From contig OX387609.1 of NCBI GenBank assembly GCA_947568835.1, positions 15,697,708 through 15,761,707 of the forward strand: 64,000 nt of DNA, given 5' to 3'. The position numbers were made by a program, and so were the translations under genes. This document shows positions 45,558-57,199 of this stretch, piece after piece. The notes under the pieces are model-generated. The model searched no databases and was not told the origin of the DNA. It saw only the letters and a list, made by a program, of their open reading frames with translations. The stretch's first letter is position 1, and each line of letters opens with the position of its first letter. The stretch is from Protonemura montana (lineage: Eukaryota > Arthropoda > Insecta > Plecoptera > Nemouridae).

Positions 45558-47478
45558 GATTGACGCATAGCATGTGTTCACACGAGTGTTAATGTCACCG
45601 GATTCGTGAAACACGTGCAAGCTCAATCGCTGCCAACATGAAACACAGCTCACGGCACTTCAACTTTTCCCGCACTTTTTTTTTTAAATAAAAAACACAC
45701 GTTTTGAATAACGGCCTTCTCTTGTCGGCCCACTAACAAATGGATTCAGTCGCAGACAGGCGCATGATGAAGTGGTATTAAATTGGTATTGTATAGGTAT
45801 TATATTGGTATTATATTGGTATTGAATGGTATTTAACACGCGACGAGTACACCGATCTATCCGCGACCGGCCAACAACTCCGACTGACGTGCTTGTTCGA
45901 TGCTTTCGCTTTCTGTGTGTCACTGCACTTCAAGGTTAGCTCCGCTCAGCTGTGATTAGCATGGTTGGTGGCCCGTGCGACTGCATGTTGCAAAGATCGG
46001 CGGGAGAAGGGGGAAGGGCGTTTCATATTATCCGAAAGTGATCTATTTCTAAGCTTGGCATTATGATCTGAGAAGCGCTGAAATGTTTGTCACTTCTTTA
46101 CTTATTCAAGTTTAGACTAGTTCGTGACGAAACAGTATATTTGTCATGTTTTATTGTCTCATAGGGTGGTCACTATATTATTTAGAAATCGATATTGAAA
46201 GTAAAATGTTTGAACCTGATTCTGACTTGTAAATAAAATGCGCTCAGCTGATTTCACCGTTGCCCTGGTTACGTCGGTAGTTTGATAAACTTGTATTGAT
46301 TATCTGGCATTTAGTGAAAAAGATGGTAGTTACACGAATAGGAATAGGTACTGAAAACAAGATAGAAATGAATCTTGTATTCATTCTAGAAGGCGCAGGA
46401 TGAAACAAAATTAATTTTGACAGCTGTCAGTATTCATAAAACTAGTCGAGCTTTTCTAAGTCACAAAACATTTAGTGATTTACTTGATTAATGTTTGTAA
46501 AACACAATATTTGATTTAAGAGAACATCGTGTATCTTGAAGTTAAACCGAGTGTAAAGCAAGCTTAGCACGATGTGAGTGTGAATAACGTACAAGTGGGT
46601 AATAAAATATGAGCTCTAATCATGTTCGACATTGCGTGATCGTGGTCGAGCTATTTCGGTCATCCTTCCACTCACCTCTAGAACTTTGACGAAGTTATTA
46701 TCAATAACAAATGACATTCTAATTTCTAATGGAAGAGCTGACGCCACGAAGCGAACCTGCGATTCCCCCTCGCTATACTTGCTAGCGCTTACCGAAGGCA
46801 ATTTGTTTTGAGCGTAGCGATATTTTGACAGATCAAAGCAAAACAACCAACATGTATCAATCAAGTTGGACATTTGTGAATGAAAACATATAAAGGTTCA
46901 AAATGTTCACGACTATTTTTTTTTTCACATCTTTTCAAAGTTTGGAGAAAAAAATCAAATACTTTTGGCGGCTCAACTCCAAAACGTTTATACTAAATCG
47001 GAAAGTTTTCGTAAATTTCGAATAAATACATTGAATAAATACATTGTCTGTCTCTCTCTAGTAAAGTGTCAATGTGACTTATGTTATGATTCTTCTGTAA
47101 TCAGCCACGAGCAGTGGCCACGAGGCGGGATTAGTTTTACCGGGGCTTCTAAGATTCAGTGTTACCATGGCTAGATGTAAACATTACAATTGAAAATACA
47201 AGTGATTTAGCGTTTTAAAAAATAGCTGACATTTTGTGCTACCTCGAGCCCGTCGACAAATATTGCATTTGTTTGAAACAGTTGACGGGTGTCTGAAATC
47301 AAATTTTAGAAACTCGCGTCAGCGCCATCTATGAGCTAACATTAAAACCAAAGATGTGTCATGTAGGCGATGTGATCGCTAGTTCGGACGAGAATTCCTA
47401 GTTTCGGAAATTTCTTTCTCTGTGCTGAGAGATCATACAAAATAAATATTCTAATTGTAAAAGTTAAAATAGGTGCGA
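45558..47478. other. Divergent intergenic region between DUF229 and Cbp20
   Basis: The two genes are transcribed away from each other with about 1.9 kb between start codons, so both promoters probably lie here. A run of GGTATT repeats (45772-45830: TTGGTATTATATTGGTATTA) is the only evident structure. No other gene is recognised. Confidence 0.5.
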
Positions 47479-49417
47479 ATGGCAACCGAAATTTCGCCTT
47501 CGGTTGAGCTAAGCTCGTACCGGGATCAGCACTTCAAGGTATGTTTGGTATTTTCTAACCCAACTTTCTTGTCGCTTGCGTACGCCGGTGGTAGCCGTGC
47601 GCCGCCAAATTGGCGACGCAAATGAGTGGTTGATTCCAAAATAATTAAAACATGTTCCAGGGTTCACGTGGAGAACAAGAACGACAGTTGCGTAATTCCA
47701 CCACCATGTACGTTGGCAATCTCTCGTTTTACACTACCGAAGAACAAATCTACGAGCTCTTTTCTAAATGCGGCGACGTCAAGCGCGTTGTAAGTGACAT
47801 TTGTACCGTTTACTTTGTTGAAAAACCTTTCAAGTGTGGAACTTATCATAGCTTCGTTTTCTAGGTTATGGGACTCGACAAGTACAAGAAGACTCCGTGT
47901 GGCTTTTGTTTTGTCGAATATTACGCCCGGCCAGATGCCGAGAACTGCATGCGTTACGTGAACGGCACGAGGCTTGACGACCGGATTGTGCGCTCTGATT
48001 GGGATGCCGGGTTTATCGAGGGTCGCCAATACGGTCGGGGGAAGACTGGTGGACAGGTTGGTCAATTACTTACTTCTGTAAAATAGAGTAGAACTCATTT
48101 TGAAGATTGAAAATAAATGTAATCTTCTGTTAATGATGGTTTGTATTATTATAGAAGAAAGATGAGGTCAGCTAGAAAACTAACGCTACTAGAGTTTCGC
48201 GTAACTTGTTAATTTTCAAAAACCAGTTGAAATAGTTTTTGTTAAAACTTGTGCTAAGTTTACATCAAGTAGACATGAGTCTAAAAACCATCAGATAGTA
48301 ATATTGTTTGTAACCTTGTAGTCTTGTAAGGTACCATCGTTGAGTGTAGGTTCTAGGTTGAGAAACAACGTCAATGTTACAGTCTCTGCGTGAAAGATGG
48401 CCACCAAATGACTACCTTACCGACAAAAATGCAGAGTACCGGAACTTCACGTCAAGTGGAGCCACTGTCGTATGAAATTTAATTTCAATATTTCTCGTAG
48501 GTTACTCGCTTTTTAATATCGTTACGTGTTTATCAATCGTTGAGGTAAACATTGATGGAGATTTTTTGAGCATGAAAAGTCTCAAAAGCGAGTTAACCTA
48601 CGAGAAATATCGAAATTAAAATTCATACGACAGTGGCTCCACTTAACGTGATGTTCCGGTACTCTGCATTTTTGTCAGTAAGGTAGTCATTTGGCGGCCA
48701 TCTTTCACGCAGAGACTGTAACATTGACGTTGAAACTCTACTTATAACCTACACTCAACGGTACCACTGACGTTGCCGAGCTTATATATTTTCAAACTCT
48801 TAATTTTTATTAAACTTAACGTTAACTCTTTGTCCTACAAGCAATCACGACCATCAGACGCAAAGCAGAGGTGGCTTCGAAGTTCAAAGAGATTCTATGG
48901 CATTAACACAAATTTTACGACAAACTAAACTCTCTGGCCTTATGCTATTTAACTTGCTACCAAATAATTTAAAAACATCAAACTTCAACACCTTAAAACT
49001 ATCAATTAAATCATTTCTCATTGAAGGAGAATTTTATTCTTGCGACGAATTTAAATCGGCCCTCATTAAATATAATAACCCAGTTAAATTAATGACGTGA
49101 TATATTTTGACTTAATTAAACTTCATTAAAAAGTAATATGTCTGTAACGAATTGGAAATATCAGAAATCTTCTCATTTATAAAGAAGAAAGAGTGGATTT
49201 TATCTAGGATTAGTTATACTTGTAATAAGTTATTAGATATATTAAAAAATTGTTAAACAATGTACTTTGTAAAACAATAAAAACAATAACAATTTCAACT
49301 TGACAGGTACGAGACGAATACCGGACTGACTTTGATGGAGGTCGAGGTGGATACGGGAAGATCATCCAGCAGAAAGTGGCTCAGCCCGTTCAAGATGTCA
49401 GCGTATTCAACCGGTAG
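47479..49417 (+). CDS. Cbp20: Nuclear cap-binding protein subunit 2 (CBP20)
   Basis: Four phase-0 exons: 47479-47538, 47661-47789, 47865-48056 and 49307-49417 (492 nt, 163 aa). The protein binds the m7G cap with CBP80 in the nucleus and acts in splicing, export and decay of Pol II transcripts. The N-terminal [10 protein letters not shown] carries the first cap-stacking Tyr (Y14). The RRM has RNP2 MYVGNLSFY (Y37, the second stacking Tyr) and RNP1 CGFCFVEYY. The cap-contact segment [20 protein letters not shown] and the Gly/Arg-rich tail ([16 protein letters not shown]) are intact. Slightly longer than the usual 154-156 aa owing to a 12-residue C-terminal extension ([13 protein letters not shown]). 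Intron 3 carries a MITE A copy and a LINE fragment. AATAAA at 49534-49539 is a suitable poly(A) signal. Confidence 0.96.
48338..48765. mobile_element. MITE A copy in Cbp20 intron 3
   Basis: Long inverted arms, with ends CGTTGAGTGTAGGTTCTAGG and its complement. Flanks GGTACCAT and GGTACCAC look like an 8-bp target-site duplication with one change. Confidence 0.85.
48836..49100 (+). pseudogene. LINE 3' end (reverse-transcriptase ORF tail)
   Basis: The plus frame reads [14 protein letters not shown], then [13 protein letters not shown], then [17 protein letters not shown] and a stop at 49098-49100, a typical LINE ORF2 C-terminus. It lies in Cbp20 intron 3, so it may become intron-retained coding sequence but is not a gene. 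Confidence 0.65.
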
Positions 49418-49533
49418 CCTCGTTGGATGCAACCACCACAGCATCTCTCATTCTTATTAAACCAACCTTTTTATACATTCAATATGACGGCAGTACGGAG
49501 GCTTTGTTGTGTCAAACTTAAATATGTTTAATT

Positions 49534-49539
49534 AATAAA
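49534..49539 (+). promoter_or_regulatory. Poly(A) signal of Cbp20
   Basis: AATAAA about 117 bases after the stop codon. Confidence 0.7.
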
Positions 49540-51700
49540 CTCAGTGGTGAACTGTCTCTAGATCTTAGTAAAACCATTTTGTTTTCTTGACTATAAAATA
49601 TTTGTATGATGAGAAGAACTTTTAGCAGCGCCAGAATGTTGATCTTGTGCAACTACGCAGCAGGAATCGGTTAAAACATACGGGTGGTCAGGTTCCTGCA
49701 CTCGGGACAACAACTTTTGGAATGGATTCTATTTATTTTGGGTGGGGCAGCATGCAAAAATTAACTTTTTGGGCATTAAACAAAGGCATGTAACAGGGGT
49801 GTTCATGGCATGTGCCTGCAATGAAGTAGTCAACCAGGGAATTGCAATCTTTGGACAGTTTTCATTTATTACAATCAATGCTAACATTTTTTCTTAGTAA
49901 CACTTAACAAACTTTGTATCTTACACGTAACTGTCTGTTGGTAAACTAATCCGAAGAAATCTGGTTCGATGAGAGTCACCCGAGCTTTCCTGATGGCGTT
50001 CAAACACCCAACTCCTTTCCGCTTGGCACGTAATTTCACAAGTGACAAATTGAGGTTATAATCAAAAACTTGTTTGTAATTTCAGTAGCAGAGGATGCAT
50101 TTTGCTCCTATTTAACTTATATAAAAAGCAGGAAATTGTTTTATCAAATAAACATACTGTAATTGTAAAAACTTCAAACTAACAAATCATTTCAACAAGG
50201 TTGAACTTGTCTGCTGATTTCATATCAATCTGATTTCCTAAGGATGGAACATAGAACAAAAAATATGACATATTGAACAGAAGCAATGATATTTTAGATA
50301 ATTGAAACTCTCGCCTAACTTCATGTGAAATATTTGTGTTACGATGAGCAGCGTCCACAAGGGCTGCCATATTCTCGAAATTAATGCGCACATTTTGTAA
50401 CCTGATCCGTTTGCTCAGCGGGAAGTTTTAGCCACACCCATCACTCAGCAGAGTTCCTAGCAAGTGTAACGTGTACCGCATCGAACTAGTTTTCAAAAAA
50501 ACTGCAACAACCTAACGCAGCTTCAAGCTTTGTTCGTTGTCTTCATTTGCTTCTGCTTCTGGGCACAATCCTGCATTTTAATGATTGCCTTTAATCCCAT
50601 CATGGCCACCAAATCAGGAACGAAAACAAGGGTCACTGACAACCTAACCTAACCTGGTGCAAACCATTCTACCGTTCTACTTGCTCAGCATTTAGTCATT
50701 TCATTCTTAGGAGAGCTCAAAATAAAAAAAAAAAAAAAGTTTACACTTCTTTGACCGATAAAAACAGCAGCAAGAAACTAAAATATATTATTGAAAATAA
50801 TGCCATTCTATGACAATTTCTTTGCTTTACTAATATTGTAATACTTTGAAATATTCCATATACTCTTAGTACATGCCAATAAACACTATTGACTTCCTCA
50901 AATATCAAGCAAATAAAGAACATTTCCACCGTAAATAAATCATCCAGAGAGTTGAAAAGAGATCACCGCGCTATCACATTACTAATTCTACGCTGGAATC
51001 TGGTACCCAAGTTGGATCTCGGTCCAACTTCATGGACCAACGTGGACTTTTCTTGAAACATTTCGATGCAAACGACCGACAATCTATAATTCTAAAATAT
51101 TTGCATAATGCTCGTACCTATGACAGGAATCGGGACAATGCTGTCGTAAAACTTTTGATCCCACGAAAGTGAAAAGCATTTTTAAAAGCGTCTGCGTAAG
51201 ATTGAAGTCACTTGGAGCAAGCTCGACATTTTGTTGGTAGTTTAACACCCGCTACATGTTCCATTCAATCCCATTCGACTCAAAGAATCCCAAGGTATTT
51301 GGTGTTGCTGTGATATTTGGCATCGTCGTGAGTTCTATGAAAGCCAAGCAGACATCCACGATGTCATTAAAAGCAAGACATGGATCGCACCTCTCATTTT
51401 GTACCATGATAAGATAATAAAATGGATTCTGGGTCTGCAGATTAAGCAGAAACCAGTTTCCTGATTTAATAAATCTTAAAGCTGATGTTATTCATTAAAA
51501 CATCATTGATGTCCATTGCCACACATCTTTGGCAGTTGATTTCTTGATCCAATAAATACATTTAACAACATAAAATTAACCCGATTGGCTCATTTAACGA
51601 TTCCTAATTTCAGACGAATTCAATAACAAATTAAAGAAAAGAAGCTCGATTTTAACTTTGTAGTAATTTTTGTTTCTTGTTTGTGGACTACTTGAAGATG
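49540..51700. other. Convergent intergenic region
   Basis: Spacer between Cbp20 (plus) and the RhoL-like gene (minus). It is AT-rich, with CCTAACCTAACC at 50643-50655 and a 15-nt A run near 50727. No gene recognised. Confidence 0.45.
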
Positions 51701-54700
51701 CTATAGGATGATGCAGGATCGTTTTCCCGGCGTAGGTTTATTGACAACGGCTCGAATCGCTTCAAGGAAAACTTCCTGCAGGTTTTCCTCCTTCAGAGCT
51801 GAGCACTCGACAAAGCGAGCAGCCTTGATCTTGGCCTTGAGTTTCTTGCCCTCGGCTGTGCTGATACAATCGTTGATACCGTCTCGGAGGTCACACTTTG
51901 TGCCTGAAACCACGTAGATTGAGGTTAGAGTGGCGATCATGGTTTGCGTCGTTGAGTGTAGGTTATAGTTAGAGTTTCAACGTCAATGTTACAGTCTCTG
52001 CGTGAAAGATGGCCGCCAAATGACTACCTTACCGACAAAAATGCAGAGTATCGGAACATCACGCTAAGTGGAGCCACTGTCGTATGAAATTTAATTTTGA
52101 TATTTTTAGTAGGTTACTCGCTTATGAATATCGTTACATGTGTATCAATCGTTGAGGTAAACATTGATGAAGATTTTTTGAGCATGAAAAGTTTCAAAAG
52201 CGAGTGACCTATGAGAAATATCGAAATTAAATTTCATACGACAGTGGCTCCACTTAACGTGACGTTCCGGTACTCTGCATTTTTGTCGGTAAGGTAGTCA
52301 TTTGGCGGCCATCTTTCACGCAGAGACTGTAACATCGACGTTGAAACTCTACCTAGAACCTACACTCAACGTTTGCGTGCTTCGAGGGCAGCCGAATCAT
52401 CTATTTTATTTCTTTATTTATTCATTTTAAACCCAGGACAATTACATAGTAACCGGTTAGGTTCCGTCAGTTGACTAGCTTTGATAAACCTAGCAATATA
52501 GTATTACTAGCCTAGTAATATTTGTACAAGACAAACATATTTTTGATGATTCTAGTATAAATAAGTACATGTGTTTCTATGTGGGATCAGTCGTGGAGGA
52601 TAGGTATTCGTCTCGGGAGTAGAAGTGGTTTTGTATAAGGAAGTTTCGGAGTCTGAAGTCAAAGATTGAACGTTTGTAGGCTGTTACTATTTGTTTTGGA
52701 AGGTGGTTGTAAATGTTGGTGCGTAGGTTAAGTGTGCTATGTGTGAAGAATGAGTGGGAGTGGGGAATAGCTCACATATAATTCCTACTTCTAATTGCGG
52801 GAAGAGGTCGAGGTGGGATGGAACGAGGGTGCTTGCTATCTGTATCAAAGTGCAAGTGAGGGTCAAGATTTGTTGCACGTTGGGGCAGTGGTGCCGGATA
52901 AAGCATTACTTACCGACCAGCACGATGGGAACGTTGGGACAGTGGTGCCTGATAAAGCATTACTTACCGACCAGCACGATGGGAACGTTGGGACAGTGGT
53001 GCCTGATAAAGCATTACTTACCGACCAGCACGATGGGAACGTTGGGACAATGGTGCCTAACCTCGGGAACCCACTTGGACGCAATGTTTTCAAAGGAACT
53101 GCTACTGTTGATGGAGTAGCACATAAGGAAGCAGTCCGTCTGGAAGGAGAAAGAGAGAAAACATTGGTTTGAACCAACAAGTTTGCTTTACTCATCAGAT
53201 GGTTTCAAAACACATTACTAGACCTTTCAATGGAGTTGGAGAATCTCACAAGATCTGACAAAAACTATTTCAACTGGGTTTTGAAAGCTAAGTGAAGAAC
53301 AACTAAATTTCCCAACGTTTCGTAACTTTTACCTGTCCTGACAAGCAGTCCTGACAATTTTCTGATAAGAAAAGAACCACAAAAAATTATAACAATTACC
53401 TAAATGTAATCTACAACCTAAGGTGGTTCTCTTCTCTAGGAGTCTTGCGAATCTATCTACATAAAGAACGTAAGTTTACATCAAGTAGACATGAGTCTAA
53501 AAACCATCATAAAGAATCTCTATGGGGAGAAACGTGGGAAGTAGAAGATAGATTGGCAAGACTCCGAGAGAAGAGAACCACCTTAGACTGTAGATTACAT
53601 TTAGGTAATTGTTATAATTTTATGTGGTCCTTTTTTTATCGGAAAATTGTCAGGACTGCTCTTCTCTTGTCCTTTAAAAAGAAACAGGTACAAGTTACGA
53701 AACGTTGGGATATTTAGTTGGCGATCACATCCAGCATTTTAATTGACAATTATTTTAGTTGCTTTGAACCTCACTTCAGCATTTTCTTAAAAAAAGGGAG
53801 TATTTGATGATAGTGACTCTATTCAGAGAAAGTATTTTTATGACGTAGTCCACATAAATGCATATCCTGCATTTAAATGCAGGATATGCTGGTCTTTGTT
53901 GCAAGAGGCTCCTGTACGCACGTTTGGGTACGATAGTGGGCGGAGTCTCTCGTAGTCTTCTTGGCCGGCCGTGTCCCAGAGAGTCATGTTGAAGTCGAGT
54001 CCATCCACCGTGATATTGTCTGCATAGTTGTCAAACCTGGGAAACATCAAGAACAATATGAAGACCAACCTGAGCTAACCTGACCCAGCGCAGTGTTGCT
54101 TAACTTTAGTGATCTAACGAGAACCGGTGTTTCCAACACGCCAAACTGTTCGGTGGTCACCCATCGAATACCTGACCCAGGGCAGTGTTGCTTACCTTTC
54201 ATTCCTCCAACCTCTCTCCCGAACAGAACTGGTCATGTGTATGATGGTCAACCATCCAATACCTGACCCAGCTCAGTGCTTAACTTTCATCCCTCCAACC
54301 TCTCTCCTAAACAGTGGTCAAGTGTATGATGGTCACCCATCCAATACCTGACCCAGTGCAGTGTTGCTTAACTTTCATCTCTCCAACCTCTCTCCCGAAC
54401 AGAACTGGTCATGTGTATGATGATCACCCATCCAATACCTGACCCAGTGCAGTGTTGCTTAACTTTCATCTCTCCAACCTCTCTCCCGAACAGAACTGGT
54501 CATGTGTATGATGATCACCCATCCAATACCTAACCCAGCGCAGTGTTGCTTAACTATTTTGTTGAACTCACACTGTTGGCACGTAGTCCTCGGGGAAGGT
54601 CTTTGTGGTGTAGGTGATGAGAAGGCAAGTCTTGCCGATCATTCCGTCCCCGACCGCCGTGATCTTGATTGGTCGGATCCGGTTCGACGCTACGTCGTTG

Positions 54701-54738
54701 ACCCGCGGACTCGAAGCCCGTCTGACGCCACCTGACAT
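51701..54738 (-). CDS. RhoL: RhoL-like Rho family GTPase
   Basis: Four exons on minus: 54738-54572, 54036-53922, 53139-53022 and 51903-51701 (603 nt, 200 aa; phases 2,0,1 close). Rho GTPases switch actin and adhesion signalling at membranes; insect RhoL is implicated in haemocyte and germline cell behaviour. The G1 loop is [11 protein letters not shown] (near residues 28-37), switch I is YVPTVFDNY, G3 is [18 protein letters not shown] with the catalytic Gln present, G4 is GTKCDLRD, and G5 is ECSAL. The C-terminus CIIL is a geranylgeranylation-type CaaX box preceded by [19 protein letters not shown] resembles RhoL more than Rac or Cdc42. A Ser/Arg-rich extension of about 20 residues precedes the G domain. 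The exon 3 end and its donor are tandemly duplicated, as annotated separately. Confidence 0.9.
51950..52373. mobile_element. MITE A copy in RhoL-like intron 3
   Basis: Inverted arms with ends CGTTGAGTGTAGG and complement, flanked on both sides by GTTTGCGT, a perfect 8-bp target-site duplication. It sits about 45 bp upstream of the exon 4 acceptor. Confidence 0.88.
52405..52873 (-). mobile_element. LINE 3' fragment abutting the donor repeat
   Basis: Closely similar to 7010-7510 (CGTGGAGGATAGGTATTCGT, GTTGGTGCGTAGGTTAAGTG). The 3' A-rich tail is near 52405 and the 5' break is at about 52873, where it cuts into a fourth, partial copy of the exon/donor repeat. Confidence 0.7.
52874..53072 (-). 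repeat. 54-bp tandem duplication of RhoL exon 3 end plus 5' splice site
   Basis: On minus the unit holds 36 bp of exon (GGCACCACTGTCCCAACG, TTCCCATCGTGCTGGTCG) followed by GTAAGTAATGCTTTATCA. Three full copies and a truncated fourth give GTAAGT donors ending at plus coordinates 52908-52913, 52962-52967 and 53016-53021. Only the donor nearest the acceptor (53021) keeps the reading frame, because GGT AAG TAA gives a stop when a more distal donor is used. Confidence 0.92.
53285..53722. mobile_element. Family B fold-back element
   Basis: The left arm (AACTAAATTTCCCAACGTTT, TCAGTCCTGACAATTTTCTG-like) and right arm (CGGAAAATTGTCAGGACTGC, AAACGTTGGGATATTTAGTT) are inverted copies around an internal segment with AAGTTTACATCAAGTAGACA. 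It lies in RhoL-like intron 2. Confidence 0.78.
54075..54560 (-). repeat. 5S-SINE head units (A then B), about 5 copies
   Basis: The minus strand has one type A segment (ACACCGGTTCTCGTTAGATC) and several type B units. One unit is shortened to CTCAGTGCTTAACTTTCATC. It fills RhoL-like intron 1 up to 10 bp from the donor of exon 1. Confidence 0.85.
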
Positions 54739-54845
54739 CGCCGAGACTGCGCTTAGACGGGGAAAGTGAGGTTAGTTCGGTCCGACTTTTGCACACAAAT
54801 ATCATTGTACGGAACAACAGTGGAACAACCGTCCAGTGATACAAC

Positions 54846-55268
54846 CGTTGAGTGCAGGTTCTAGGTTGAGAAACAACGTCAATGTTACAGTCTCTGCGTG
54901 AAAGATGGCCGCCAAATGACTACCTTACCGACAAAGATGCAGAGTACCGGAACATCACGTTAAGTGGAGCCACTGTCGTATGAAATTTAATTTCGATATT
55001 TCTCGTAGGTTACACGCTTTTAAATATCGTTACGTGTTTATCAATCGTTGAGGTAAACATTGATGGAGATTTTTTAAGCATGAAAAGTCTCAAAAGCGAG
55101 TTAACCTACGAGAAATATCGAAATTAAAATTCAGACGACAGTGGCTCCACTTAACGTGATGTTCCGGTACTCTGCATTTTTGTCGGTAAGGCAGTCATTT
55201 GGCGGCCATCTTTCACGCAGAGACTGTGACATTGACGTTGAAACTCTACCTAGAACCTACACTCAACG
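54846..55268. mobile_element. MITE A copy upstream of the RhoL-like gene
   Basis: Inverted arms, with ends CGTTGAGTGCAGGTTCTAGG and its complement. It begins about 108 bp upstream of the start codon, possibly in promoter or 5' UTR. Flanks GATACAAC and GGCACAAC suggest a decayed 8-bp duplication. Confidence 0.82.
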
Positions 55269-55314
55269 GCACAACCGTCCAGAAGAATATTAAAAAATTT
55301 GAAAAATGTTTAGT

Positions 55315-56130
55315 TGAAATTGAATTTCGATGTTTCTCGTAGGTTAATCGCTTCTTAATATCGTTAAGTGTACATCAATCATTGAGGTAAAAAAAAATGG
55401 AGATCTTTTGAGCATGAAAAGTCTCAAAAGCGAGTTAACCTACGAGAAATACCGAAATTAAATTTCATACGACAGTGGCTCCACTTAACGGCGTGTTCCG
55501 GTACTCTGCATTTTTGTCGGTAAGTCGTAATTTGGTGGCCATCTTTCACGCAGAAAGTTTAACAATAACGTTCTGTCTCCTGGAACGTTACCTAGAACCT
55601 GCACACTCAACGGTTTAACATTAACGTTCTGTCTCTACCTAGAACCTGCACACTCAACGGTTTAACATTAACGTTCTGTCTCCACCTAGAACCTGCACAC
55701 TCAACGGTTTAACATTAACGTTCTGTCTCTACCTAGAACCTGCACACTGAACGGTTTAACATTAACGTTCTGTCTCCACCTAGAACCTGCACACTCAACG
55801 GTTTAACATTAACGTTCTGTCTCTACCTAGAACCTGCACACTCAACGGTTTAACATTAACGTTCTGTCTCTACCTAGAACCTGCACACTCAACGGTTTAA
55901 CATTAACGTTCTGTCTCTACCTAGAACCTGCACACTCAACGGTTTAACATTAACGTTCTGTCTCTACCTAGAACCTGCACACTCAACGGTTTAACATTAA
56001 CGTTCTGTCTCTACCTAGAACCTGCACACTCAACGGTTTAACATTAACGTTCTGTCTCTACCTAGAACCTGCACAGTCAACGGTTTAACATTAACGTTCT
56101 GTCTCTTCCTAGAAACTGCACACTCAACGC
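55315..56130. mobile_element. MITE A copy with right terminus expanded into 47-bp array
   Basis: It has the interior of MITE A (TTTCTCGTAGGTTAATCGCT, GACAGTGGCTCCACTTAACG) but lacks most of the left arm. Its right end CTAGAACCTGCACACTCAAC is followed by about 11 head-to-tail copies of the same 47-bp terminus (55617-56130). Confidence 0.9.
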
Positions 56131-57199
56131 TTTTACGCTAGAAACAGTTTGAGATCGGTTATCGAACATCTTCCAAAAACCTGAACAATGCCTCGAGTTA
56201 TACATAATCTCGTCGCAAGTTCAATGACATCAGAAACACTTGAATATATTGCTACAATTGCGTGACTCCTTTGTAGAAATATAGGGCAACGTAAACATCT
56301 TGGTCTGAATCGCTCAGATATTCTGATTCAACACAATCGTTGTCTAGCGCGTGGGAACTCTAGGCTATTGTAGTGCAGCTATTTAATTAGCCAGCTACAG
56401 CATTCTCTAGACGTCAGGTATCACTGTCAGCTGACATTGCCAACTGTCAGCTGATATTGCCAACTGTCACTGTCAGCTGACATTGCCAACTGTCAGCTGA
56501 TATTGCCAACTGTCACTGTCAGCTGTCATTACCAACTGTCACTACTTTTATGTTTACTACCTTCATTACAATTTCTATAATGTTTAGTTTTGATCGCTGT
56601 TCTTTTCAAAAGCATGCATTCGCCGCAGATTGGTCAAAACGCACTGCCGTCAAATTTTTTTAGGAACAGGTGATTAAAAATTGAATTTAAAAACAAAACT
56701 TAAAGCTATCCAGATGGAGTCTTATTTGAATTGCAAACGCTTGCAATACGCGGGGTATTTTTATTATTATGAACACTATAACCGTCTAAAAAATTGATAC
56801 CCAAACTGGGAAATTTTTGAGACGGTTATGGTGTTCATAATAATAAAAAAGCCATTTTTTCCCTAAAATATCGATGCTCCAAACTTCCTATGCCAGGTCT
56901 AATATTTTCCTTACGGTTTGCAAGAAAAGATACCATCTTCTAGGACCGCCGCACTACTTTTAAGTTTTAATTGAAGTGGGCGTGGGAGCTTACTTCTTAC
57001 GCTCTAAACCACTGACGCACGGGCCGCTCACTAACAATCGAGCGCAATTGCTCACAAAGCACACTTATCGGTGCGCTAGTTTCGACTCGGAAGTCACACA
57101 TTTGATATTTTAATTTTGAAACGCACGCCGACCGAAGCAGACCCACTTTATTATTGAAGAGACTGTCTTAATTTAGTAGTCGCTTCGTTAGGAATTGTA
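56131..57199. other. Intergenic DNA with a small repeat and a SINE hairpin
   Basis: At 56405-56540, CTGTCAGCTGACATTGCCAA is repeated about five times with small changes. At 56725-56860 two copies of the tRNA-like SINE tail (AACACTATAACCGTCT) face each other in inverted orientation. No gene recognised. Confidence 0.6.

Noticed and set aside
47664..48065. 133-codon minus frame as a gene
   Set aside because: It is the antisense shadow of Cbp20 exons 2 and 3.
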